A DNA stretch of 21,197 nt, from the NCBI GenBank assembly GCA_003194525.1, contig NBIV01000635.1, forward strand, positions 1-21,197, read 5' to 3'. The notes below the pieces were generated by a model that saw nothing but the letters and a program-made list of their open reading frames with translations, made no database searches and was not told where the DNA came from. Below, piece by piece: positions 8,088-15,900 of the stretch. Origin of the DNA: Gracilariopsis chorda. Its lineage: Eukaryota; Rhodophyta; Florideophyceae; Gracilariales; Gracilariaceae. The stretch's first letter is position 1. Each line of letters begins with the position of its first letter. The position numbers were made by a program, and so were the translations under genes.

Positions 8088-11000
8088 GTCCGGTTCGATT
8101 CCATTCGCAAATCCGGTTGCTCACTGTAGTTCGTAACGAAGAACTCCAGCATCCTCCCTGACACATCTTCGTCGTCCCCTACCCTAAACGGACAATCCAA
8201 ATCAATTGCAAACCCGGGAAGAATGCAAAAGCCTTTCTCCTTCACCTCCTGCCGTTCTTCCGCGAAAAACTGTACACCCAAAGAGTCCATATAGCGTACT
8301 TCGGTTTCTGAAGGCTGACCACCGCCCAAACTTACACCGCCAGCGCTCTTGGTCCCACTTTGCTGCAGACCTTCAAGGACGCCTAGGATCCCCCAAACCA
8401 AATCATCGTAGCAATGCTTTGCGGCATGCCAGTACATCGTGTGGTGAACACTCCGCAGTTCGTCTGCCGTGAGCACCTCGGCGCGATGTCCAGGCAGAAT
8501 GTGAAGCGCCTTGAGCCACGGGAGCACATGTTGAATGCAATTCTCGTTCTCAGGCCAAAGACCAGGAGGCATAACGGCATAATTGCACCAACGAGGATAC
8601 GCATCTTCCCATTCGTACGGCTCGCTCCGAGTGAGCGTGCTGGGCCACTCATCCGGATTTGCGTCGTCGAATAACCGTTCCACAACATCCTCTTCACCAC
8701 CGTCCGCTCGAAACGCTTCGTCACCATCGCTGCCATCTTCTTCGTCCTCAGTGCCTTCCTCTTCTTCGTTCACGATCCCCACACCACGAATGTTGTTCTC
8801 CCTGAATAACATACGCCATCCTTCAGTGTCCAAACTTTGAAGGAAACGTACAGTTGCGGGCGGCAACCGACCGCCTCTTCTACCAGCCTTCCGAATAGGA
8901 CCGCGGCGCAAAGTGCTGCGGGCATCCACAGAAGATGCAGGAGTCACCACGGTCCTTACGTTACGGTGGCGCCGAAGGCTTCGTCGTACGCCCCTCAAGC
9001 TACTCGATCCGCCTCTTGAATGAACACTATATGCCGGTGCTGAACTTCGTGGCGTTCCAATCACCACTTCAACCTCCCCGTCCTCTCCAGCTTGTTCGAC
9101 ATCCTGAACTGCAATGTCCATAGGCTCGGCCTCTTGCTGGACGGATGCAGCGGCTTCTGAGAGCTCTACATCGCCCTCGTCTTCACCGTCAGCATTAACG
9201 CACAACTCGGGCATCCACTTCCCCAGCTTACCCTTGAACGCGCTCACAGCCCACCCAATGGTTAATTCACGCAAATACATACGCGGCACCTTCACGAACC
9301 TGTTGACTTGTTCAACGCCGAAAGCCTCGACTGTAGTCGTTCCGTTTGCAACCGCGGACATCGTAATTTCCTGTCGTAGAAATTCCTCCACATCAAGACT
9401 GAGGGCGCGAGCCCACAACTTAATTTCGCGGCTGAACGCAACCACCCGGCTGTAAAAGTACGACCGCACCAGCTCAAACCCACCCCGAATGTCGGGGCCA
9501 TTCGGTCTGGTATAAAACTTGAGGCATTCCATCGCGAATGAGAAGTCACGAACATCCAGTTTCAGTAGCATATCACTGGAAACGTGTGTGAGCCCGATGG
9601 CGGGCCGCTCCTCACAAACCTTCTCAAACACCGGTAGAAGCGCAGGCACTCGCGCTAGTTTGAGACCCACATCAGCAAAACGACGAAGCTGACGTGTGTC
9701 TAACTTCCCGATCACCTCGCTCGACTTCAGCACACCCGCCAATTGCGAAGGGGTAATTTCTTCCACCCCCACTCCGCGTTCCACTTGTACGGTTCCTACC
9801 ATACTGACTGTGGAGTAGACGCGATCCGCAAAGCGCATCTTCAGCACCGCCGACGACGTATCATTCCATAATGTTCCAAGACGAAGAATCTCACTAGGTG
9901 TCAGGTCCTTACCATCTCCCCTCTTCCACATCAACACGCGCAATGCTTGCGTGATCTGCCGCCACAACTCCGATTTAGCCTGCCGACGCCGATGTATAAT
10001 TCGACGGTGCCTGCCATCTATGAGCTCAACACGTCGAACAATACGCCCGTTCTCCACAAATCCGTCCTCCAAAGGACGCCCGTTGGTGTCCACGGTAACA
10101 CTAATCAGGCCAGACGAATACAGCAAACCCTTCCGATCAAACTGCTCTTCCAGTTGCTGCAAATGATTCTCACTCACACCACGCGGACTGAAGTGAGGAT
10201 CATCAATGAGCTCTAACTCAATTATATATTCCTGTACTTCATAATCACTGAAGTTGATACGCTCGTACACAATGCCGGTGCCTATACCCACCAACGGTTC
10301 GACATCACCTTCGCTGTACAGAGTGCGTGGGTTCACACTACCATCCGGCGCTGCCGTCACCGCTACAATTTCCACCTCATCCATTTCACCCCTCTGGGTC
10401 GCGGTACCTCGCCCAGAACTACGGAGAGCAGTACCGGGAGACGCTAATGACATGCGCTCCAGCTGGGATTCGTCTTCGCCATCCCCTGCATGCACCGTTG
10501 CGGGTAACGAAAGCGGTGGCATCGGCGGTAGGGTCTTGGTGCCCGCTACACCAGGCGCATGGCGCGGCGTGCCTGCACGGCTCGTACTGCCACCCGCAAC
10601 GCTAGAGTTTCCGGCAACTGGCCCACGTGAAGAGTGGTTCGCATCATTCTGACCATCCGCTCCAGAACTCGACACTGGTACTGTTTGTGAGGTGAGCACC
10701 ATAGCGCGTAATGCGGAGCTTGGCGCTGTGCCAGACTTCGACAAGGAACGCGTCGCCGAACGATTCAACTGTACCACAACGGTGGGGCCCGGAATCTTCA
10801 TGCTTGAAGGTCGAGTACCCGGATGAACACTGCTTCTAACAATCGCTCTCGTGCCGCTAGCCCGCGGGGATGCCAATACCGAACGCCCGCCTGAAACAGT
10901 TCTCCTTGAACCGCTTGACCTCAGGATTTGACTTCTTAACCGCAAAGAAGCTGACCCACTTCCACGCGGACGCATCAACGTTAAATCCCAAGCCACAAAC

Positions 11001-11275
11001 AGTCCACAATGAACTTGTGACAGATGCTTCGGTGGGTCTTCGCTCCCTTTGAAGGGATAAGGGTACGCCGCACCCCGATCACCTGTTATGCGAACGCGGT
11101 GCACAACCACCAAATCCTCGTTTGGCTTCGCGATCTCCGAAAGCTCATGCTCATGGAGCGTACGGCTAAGCTTTCCATCACGCGAGAACAGAACAGCCTC
11201 GCCAGCAACCTTCCCATCCGCGAAGATCAACGTTACTTCTTCGCCGGCCTTGAACGAGTTTGCTTTTTTCGCCAT
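8012..11275 (-). CDS. Large element protein with ParB-like domain, N-terminal part of a ParB-dioxygenase fusion
   Basis: The start is ATG at 11275 (M-A-K-K-A-N-S-F), the first ATG of the frame. The frame stays open to 8012, but its last 15 or so codons are out of frame with the rest of the dioxygenase domain, so the real gene continues to 7269 (about 1335 residues). Visible regions are: residues 1-95, a compact beta-rich-looking module; about 100-330, a disordered Ser/Arg/Gly/Thr-rich linker; about 365-440, a ParB-like domain with VELIDGRHRR (near 9995-10030), matching the ...IDG-x-HR signature of the ParB/Srx fold; about 440-720, a helical region; about 720-920, disordered with an acidic Glu/Asp tract; about 1010 onward, the start of the dioxygenase domain (KGFCILPGF). 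ParB-fold domains bind or cut DNA and in phages occur beside base-modifying enzymes. A CT-rich leader lies upstream. The gene is divergent from the methyltransferase gene, with array B between them. Confidence 0.65.
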   Translation of the reverse strand: MAKKANSFKAGEEVTLIFADGKVAGEAVLFSRDGKLSRTLHEHELSEIAKPNEDLVVVHRVRITGDRGAAYPYPFKGSEDPPKHLSQVHCGLFVAWDLTLMRPRGSGSASLRLRSQILRSSGSRRTVSGGRSVLASPRASGTRAIVRSSVHPGTRPSSMKIPGPTVVVQLNRSATRSLSKSGTAPSSALRAMVLTSQTVPVSSSGADGQNDANHSSRGPVAGNSSVAGGSTSRAGTPRHAPGVAGTKTLPPMPPLSLPATVHAGDGEDESQLERMSLASPGTALRSSGRGTATQRGEMDEVEIVAVTAAPDGSVNPRTLYSEGDVEPLVGIGTGIVYERINFSDYEVQEYIIELELIDDPHFSPRGVSENHLQQLEEQFDRKGLLYSSGLISVTVDTNGRPLEDGFVENGRIVRRVELIDGRHRRIIHRRRQAKSELWRQITQALRVLMWKRGDGKDLTPSEILRLGTLWNDTSSAVLKMRFADRVYSTVSMVGTVQVERGVGVEEITPSQLAGVLKSSEVIGKLDTRQLRRFADVGLKLARVPALLPVFEKVCEERPAIGLTHVSSDMLLKLDVRDFSFAMECLKFYTRPNGPDIRGGFELVRSYFYSRVVAFSREIKLWARALSLDVEEFLRQEITMSAVANGTTTVEAFGVEQVNRFVKVPRMYLRELTIGWAVSAFKGKLGKWMPELCVNADGEDEGDVELSEAAASVQQEAEPMDIAVQDVEQAGEDGEVEVVIGTPRSSAPAYSVHSRGGSSSLRGVRRSLRRHRNVRTVVTPASSVDARSTLRRGPIRKAGRRGGRLPPATVRFLQSLDTEGWRMLFRENNIRGVGIVNEEEEGTEDEEDGSDGDEAFRADGGEEDVVERLFDDANPDEWPSTLTRSEPYEWEDAYPRWCNYAVMPPGLWPENENCIQHVLPWLKALHILPGHRAEVLTADELRSVHHTMYWHAAKHCYDDLVWGILGVLEGLQQSGTKSAGGVSLGGGQPSETEVRYMDSLGVQFFAEERQEVKEKGFCILPGFAIDLDCPFRVGDDEDVSGRMLEFFVTNYSEQPDLRMESNRTCWNAIINTGKRVDGTESAKGKGAL
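8056..8060 (-). other. Homopolymer frameshift site joining ParB-like and dioxygenase parts
   Basis: On the sense (minus) strand the sequence is TGG AAAAA GGG. The upstream frame reads GGA-AAA-AGG and then drifts into a non-domain tail ending at 8012. With one further A the frame moves into the dioxygenase frame (GGW-YGK). A real deletion, a sequencing miscount or programmed slippage on the A run are all possible. Confidence 0.6.
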
Positions 11276-11710
11276 GTTGAGTTCGCAGGCTTTTGGTTCC
11301 GACCTCAAGAACAACGAAAAGGGGATGTATAGAATGGGTGGAAAGAGGGAATAGAGGGAGTACGGATGGATACCCAGTTAAGAGAAGAACAAACAAGCGG
11401 GGAGGTTGTAGACTGAGGCGACGGACTGCAACTCTCGTGAGTGGCCACGCCAATTTGATGGCTCCCGCAGTTTTCAATTTCCCACTTGTCAATCTCAAAG
11501 GCCGCCGGCGCACCCCGGCACAGTGCATAATAAACAGTTATGTCCCCTGCCACGTAATAATGGCACGTTGCAAAGTTCATGCCACACGCTGCGCACTCAT
11601 ATTGCAACACAGTTTCAAAAGAAACACTGCAATATAAAACCTGCTTCGTAAGCTTTTGAGACCTCCCTTCCTGTAACAGCCCTGAACACCGCTCAACCAT
11701 TCGCGCAACT
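11276..11710. promoter_or_regulatory. 5' flank of the ParB-dioxygenase gene
   Basis: Read on the minus strand, the first 110 bases upstream of the start are pyrimidine-rich (CTCCCTCTATTCCCTC and similar) with a weak TATA-like CTATACAT near 11324-11331. CT-rich leaders upstream of start codons are common in fungi. No gene is convincing in the remainder. The hairpin at 11599-11635 is listed separately. Confidence 0.35.
11599..11635. repeat. Imperfect hairpin ATATTGCA...TGCAATAT
   Basis: ATATTGCA (11599-11606) with a further GTTTC (11612-11616) pairs with GAAAC (11621-11625) and TGCAATAT (11628-11635) around an AAAA loop, with a small internal bulge. It is distinct from the 112-bp array units and lies about 75 bases outside array B. 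Confidence 0.6.
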
Positions 11711-12345
11711 ATGCACGTGCGTACATGTACAATGGGACTATATCCCGTCGTACATGCGCGCAGTGGACGCTAGGCCATTTGCGCTCCATAAACATTACAA
11801 TTTTTTAGCCTGCAGTGGTCGAGCGACCCCCACAGCCATGTACGACAGGAAAAAGTCCTGTCGTACATGCGCACAGTGGTCGCTCGACCACTGGCACTTC
11901 AAAAAATTACAATTTTTTAGCCTGCAGTGGTCGAACGACCACCAACGGCATGTACGACAGGAAAAAGTCCTGTCGTACATGCACGCAGTGGTCGCTCGAC
12001 CACTGGCGCTCGAAAAAATTACAACTTTTTAGCATGCAGTTGTCGAGCGACCACCGCCGCCATGTACGACAGGAAAAAGTCCTGTCGTACATGCGCGCAG
12101 TGGTCGCTTGACCACTGGCGTTCCAAAAAATTACAATTATTTAGCATGCAGTGGTCGAGCGACCACCACCGCCATGTACGACAGGAAAAAGTCCTGTCGT
12201 ACAGGCGCGCAGTGGTCGCTCGACCACTGGTGCTTCAAGAAATTACAAGTTTTTAGCCTGCAGTGGTCGAGCGACCACCAACGCCATGTACGACAGGGCA
12301 GTTGCCTGCGGTACATAGCCGCATTGGTCGCTCGACCACTAGCGG
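11711..12345. repeat. Palindromic tandem array B (112-bp unit, about 5.7 copies)
   Basis: Long hairpins start every 112 bases at 11728, 11840, 11952, 12064, 12176 and 12288. The four inner ones have 11-base arms GTACGACAGGA and TCCTGTCGTAC and loop AAAAG (for example 11840-11866), all perfect except one closing-strand base change just outside the 12176 copy. The first and last copies are degenerate. Each unit also holds GGTCGAGCGACC, its complement-type partner GGTCGCTCGACC and AAAAAATTACAATTTTTT, as in array A. The array fills the space between the divergent ParB-dioxygenase and methyltransferase/SET genes. There are no unique spacers, so it is not a CRISPR array. Confidence 0.92.
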
Positions 12346-12648
12346 CCGAAAAACCGCCTTCTTACCCAGCTGCCGTCGGCGCGCAGGATGTATTCCTGAC
12401 GTTCAAACCCCTAAGCCTCCGTCTTCACCTCCCTTTCCCCTAAGCGATTGTGTCACGTTCCGTATCCCTACGCTTCCCAATCTTTCCCTCCTTTCCTCCT
12501 CTTTTGAACATTGGTGTACTTCATAACCGTTGCGAGACGATTCTGTACTACGCACCAACGACCGCTCCGTTTACGGATATTTGAGCTGCTTCCTTTCACG
12601 CTTGCGAACCCCGTTGGTAATCAGACGACCGTTTGCTCACGAATTTCT
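12346..12648. promoter_or_regulatory. CT-rich upstream region of the methyltransferase/SET gene
   Basis: After array B the sequence becomes pyrimidine-rich on the plus strand, with runs such as CTTCACCTCCCTTTCCCC near 12422 and CTTTCCCTCCTTTCCTCC near 12482. Two CCCCTAAG fragments occur near 12408 and 12438. No gene is supported here. Confidence 0.35.
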
Positions 12649-12664
12649 CACGTATATAAACGTG
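12649..12664 (+). promoter_or_regulatory. TATA box inside a short palindrome
   Basis: CACGT-ATATAA-ACGTG forms a 5-base inverted repeat around a good TATATAAA core, 54 bases before the ATG at 12718. Its position fits a TATA promoter for the methyltransferase/SET gene, and the flanking CACGT/ACGTG arms could be a factor-binding site. Confidence 0.5.
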
Positions 12665-12717
12665 AAGATCGTCGTACCAGGTGCTCATTCAACCGGCTGC
12701 AAAACGAAATTTTCATA

Positions 12718-13806
12718 ATGCCCAACTACACGAAGACCATCTTGGCTTTGTTGGAGCTACGCGATGAGTATGCGCGTGAACGAACGCCAGGCGATCGTCC
12801 TAGGAACGCCAAGTACGCCACTCTCGTGGATCACGCCATTCGGGTGCGAAGGAACTCCACTGCTGCGCGCGAGCTTTGCTCCCAAGCAACTAACACTCCG
12901 AACGTGTCTACTTTCGGGGATGAAGAACTACGCCGCGCGTTGTTGTCCACTTCGAATACCACTCGCAATGCGTTCCAACAAACGCACCAAATTGCGAAAG
13001 TGATCGACCAAACTGACACCGAAAATGAATCAAGGGTGAAGGACTACTACCGCATATGCAACGCACGTGGTATAAACTTCACAATTCGCTTCTTGCTCAG
13101 CGACTTGATCAAATCGCCCGTCACGGGCATTAATACGCGCAAGAACTAACGCACCGATGTCCCAACAGAACGCGCTTCGCGATTCGAGGTGTTGATTTAC
13201 ATGACGATGTTCGTACAGTTGTCTCGCCAGCGCGTAGCTTTCTCTGGAAAGCGAAAGCGAGGACCACCCATTCCGGGTGCTCAGACGACGCTGAGCTCCC
13301 TTAGGAACTTCGACGCGTTCACCTGCAGCCGAGTTGCGTACGGTGAGCAACAGGTGACTCGCTCGTGGGATTGCTTTGCAACCTTTCTCGGATTCACTGA
13401 CGTTGAGAGCATGGTGTACCCGCATATCATTTTCGATCCGGACAGCTTGGGGTTTGAAGTAATAGGCAATCGTGAAGATGGCCTCTCTCCACTCACGCAG
13501 CTTAAAACTCTCACATGGGACCTTAAATCATGCACCGACCAATCCCAAGTGGACTCCAAAGCGTTCGCACAATCGGACGAGGTGGATTCAAGCCTCCGCG
13601 CACTGAGTGAGGAGTTCCTTAGCGATGTGCTCAGCGTCGTCTCACATCCCCGACTGTACGAGGCGAACTTGCGCCCATGGCAGTTGCTGCTAGAGCTGCT
13701 TCCAGACGACAAGCGTAAGGCAATCAAACCGCAGCATTCCCGGCAGCGTTTGTTCCACCCAACGGTTCGACAAGCTGAGTGCGCAGCTTTGGAAACCCAT
13801 TCGTGA
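12718..13806 (+). CDS. N-terminal part of the methyltransferase/SET gene (unrecognised)
   Basis: Frame 1 reads from M-P-N-Y-T-K at 12718 to TAA 13147-13149, then continues in the same frame to TGA 13804-13806. The sequence on both sides of the TAA is protein-like, with mixed charged and hydrophobic residues and Arg/Asn-rich helices before it. After it comes a moderately basic stretch and then an acidic, helical-looking region near 13500-13700. From about 13760 the better reading moves to frame 2 (R-F-D-K-L-S-A-Q-L-W). I do not recognise a family. Its position before a DNA methylase makes a DNA-binding or targeting role possible, but that is a guess. Confidence 0.5.
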
Positions 13807-14010
13807 GGTCAACACCCAACACCACAACATGCACGCCAGTGCCAAATCTGCCACTACTGCTGCTGGGCTTCCCGCCACTTCCGCCATACCAGTGGACGTC
13901 ATAGACTTGGTACAAGAACCCACCAGCAGCAGTAGCAGCGGTGGAACCACGGGCAGCAACCCCAAAGCGCCCCACTCCCCTCCTCGCTAGGCCCAGACCC
14001 ACAGAGTACA

Positions 14011-15113
14011 ATGGAGCGCGATCTTCCCTACAGCGAGGAGCAGGCGGACATCATTCCCCCAGACCAGCTGGCCGACGTACACGTGCTCAATGCGTTGGAA
14101 TTGGTGCAGGAGCATATGATGAAGCATTACGCAATGTATTGCTGCGGCTTTGACGACCTCGTGGATGTGCACAACACATTGCGTGCCCCGGACTCCGTGC
14201 CATGCTTCCAGGCCCAGTTGGTATTGACAGACCCCCTTACGCCATTGCTCTATGCGTGGCAGGCTGAACAGCGACTAAGACACCCTCACCGTCGCCGACA
14301 TGAAATGGGTTACAATAACAATGAGTCGCTTCTTACGTGCTGGTGGCCACTTCGTCATTTTCTGCTCGCTTGAGCAGTTCCCACGTTGGCGTAAGCTGTT
14401 GAACAGCGTTGATCGCAGGGAAGCCGATGGTACCGTTGCCACAATGTTCTGCGTGGACCACTGCCCATTGCACATGATCCTTGCACCGGGTAACAACACC
14501 GTGTCGCCAGGCCGAGCATCTGGAGAGATGATACCCATCACCCAATACGCGGTGCATGGCGTCAAAAAGGTCTCACTCGGGCGCAAGAGGACAAAATGGT
14601 GAACTACACCAACTTCAGTTACGTCCCGTCCACGGTCACCGCGTACAAGAACGTCATCGACCGTGTTTCCGGCCGTCGATGTGAATGAGCGTCTCATGTG
14701 GTCTCCCTACACATACAGCGGAGATGTGAAGCGTGAGGCTGTTCGTCCAGAACAGAAGCCAATTCGACGGAACATGGAGCTCATTGCCAGGTTCTCTCAA
14801 CCGGGTGATACTGTTCTTGACCTGTTTGGCGGCACCTTCTCGACAGCGCTTGCCTGCATGTCTTTTAAGAAAGGCAAGCACGCAGATTCGTCGATTGCGA
14901 GAAGGACGAAGCATGCTTCCACCACGCCAGACATCACGCACTGAAACACTTCTCAAGGCTCCTCGCCGAGAACGTTGCCAGCGTTACCGTCACGCAAGGT
15001 TTGGTGGATGCAGCCAATGCGGTGCACAACTACTTTAAGGGATATCTGCGTCCCTCCCGGACTTGGGCAGCCGTGCCAAACTTTCTCAATACCAAACGCT
15101 GCCGGAGCACATA
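14011..15113 (+). pseudogene. N4/N6-type DNA methyltransferase domain (broken)
   Basis: The amino-methyltransferase layout is visible across several frames. Motif IV is LVLTDP at 14219-14235; the next bases give LTP in the current frame, but one more C in the C5 run gives the canonical DPPY. A hydrophobic strand GGHFVIFCS (about 14345-14370) follows. The SAM-binding motif I is near the end: LDLFGGTFSTALA (about 14815-14853), equivalent to the D-x-F-x-G-x-G-T box, then a segment reading RRFVDCEKD in the next frame (about 14881-14907). Motif IV before motif I matches beta-type bacterial-style enzymes that methylate adenine N6 or cytosine N4. Bacterial-type enzymes of this group have been reported in some eukaryotic genomes and mobile elements. 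Whether the target is adenine or cytosine cannot be told. Confidence 0.65.
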
Positions 15114-15241
15114 GTTTTGTATTGTGCCTCTAAACGGCACGCACAGGACTTCGTCAACACCGGCCTTCACATGGACCTCTCCCAATGGCCCGAGAATGAC
15201 CAAGGACTATTCAACCTAATGAGCGTGAACGAGCTCCCGCT

Positions 15242-15863
15242 CATGAGGCTTCAACGCTACGCCTTATTGTGGCTGAATCAACCATTGTGCACCCGTCTGC
15301 TGGGGTTGGCGTTTTTGTAGGCTGTACGTTTGCAGAAGACGAGACAGTCTGCCACTTTTACGGCACGTTGGTATATCACGACATGTCCAGCGAACCGAAA
15401 TCCACAAAACATACGGCTCCGGCTTGATGGGCGTTACCCCACAGGATTTCCGCACGTATTGTATGCAAGTGGACTCAGGGCTCCGGACTTCACCTCCCTC
15501 ATCAGACTCAACAAGGATAAGAAAATACCAGCCGTTTGGATCTCGCCAGCTCCCTTTTGCGTAGGAGGACTCATCAATGACCCAAGGTACCTCCAGTTGG
15601 ATCCTGACGCGCAGCCCGTTCGTGATGGTTTCAAACCCAAAAGAACGGCCAATGTCTAGGTTGATCGTTCTGCGATATCTGCACTTAGAACACGTAAGCA
15701 CCTCGAGCCTTACACTCTGATAACAACCAGAGCTACCGCCGTCTAGCACGCGGAGAGGACTCTCATTGACTACAGTACTTCTTACGATTGGACCAATAAG
15801 CTTGGTACCCCTTCGCCCCAGACACCTTCTTCGACTTCTACAAAACACAATAAAAACCCCTAA
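15242..15863 (+). pseudogene. SET-domain (protein lysine methyltransferase-like) segment, broken
   Basis: Frame 2 from about 15242 gives AESTIVHPSAGVGVFVG followed by EDETVCHFYGTL, the usual opening of a SET domain (G-x-G-V-F ... Y-G). After shifts at about 15406 (frame 1, TYGSGLMG) and 15478 (frame 3) comes LINDPRY (near 15571-15591), then KRTANV, a TAG, VDRSAI, and near the end ITTRAT, a TAG, and ERTLIDYSTSYDW (15753-15791). These match the later SET landmarks: an N-D/A-N-V substrate pocket, a T-R-x-I strand, and a G-E-x-L-x-x-D-Y-G-x-x-Y/W-like close. SET enzymes methylate lysines on histones or other proteins. Two in-frame TAGs and the degenerate GEE site argue that this copy is inactive as written. 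Confidence 0.6.
15849..15854 (+). terminator. Candidate polyadenylation signal of the methyltransferase/SET gene
   Basis: AATAAA occurs just before the TAA at 15861-15863 and overlaps the last codons of the SET frame. If the real stop lies earlier, the signal would be a normal 3'-end element. Confidence 0.35.
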
Positions 15864-15900
15864 ACCCTCTCTCTAAGGGTGAAAACTCCTAAACAAATTC
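15853..15900. repeat. Interstitial telomere-like patch at the end of the methyltransferase/SET gene
   Basis: AAAAACCCCTAAACCCTCT followed by CTCTAAGGG and, 8 bases on, CTCCTAAAC resembles decayed C3-4 T A3-5 telomere units. It sits directly at the 3' end of the methyltransferase/SET gene, just as the patch at 6230 lies behind the Ulp1-like gene. Confidence 0.4.

Larger units (their letters stand above)
12718..15863 (+). pseudogene. DNA methyltransferase-SET domain fusion gene, multiply frameshifted
   Basis: Protein-like sequence runs continuously from ATG 12718 to TAA 15861-15863 but hops between all three plus frames about eleven times. It also meets stops in the surrounding frame at TAA 13147, TAA 14276, TAG 15657 and TAG 15744. 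Order of parts: an unrecognised N-terminal region (to about 13760), a low-complexity linker with VDVIDLV (13892-13912), an N4/N6-type DNA methyltransferase (about 14011-15050), a linker region, and a SET domain (about 15242-15815). Several shifts coincide with homopolymers. One base more in C5 14232-14236, in the A5 near 14563, in the A4 at 15406-15409 or in the G3 near 15478, or one T fewer near 14668, each restores continuity. The start is chosen because the TATA element at 12653 lies just upstream. A protein of about 1040 residues would result. It could be a decayed copy or an assembly artefact. Confidence 0.6.

Noticed and set aside
7797..11052. Plus-strand and other minus-frame open frames across the ParB-dioxygenase gene
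   Set aside because: They are shadows of the long real frame, with biased composition and no domain features.
11305..11700. Open frame of 131 codons on the minus strand upstream of the ParB-dioxygenase gene
   Set aside because: It has no recognisable features, overlaps the CT-rich leader region of the real gene and has no extension or motif support.
11711..12345. CRISPR-like array
   Set aside because: The whole 112-bp unit is repeated, with no unique spacers of constant length, and no cas-type genes are nearby.
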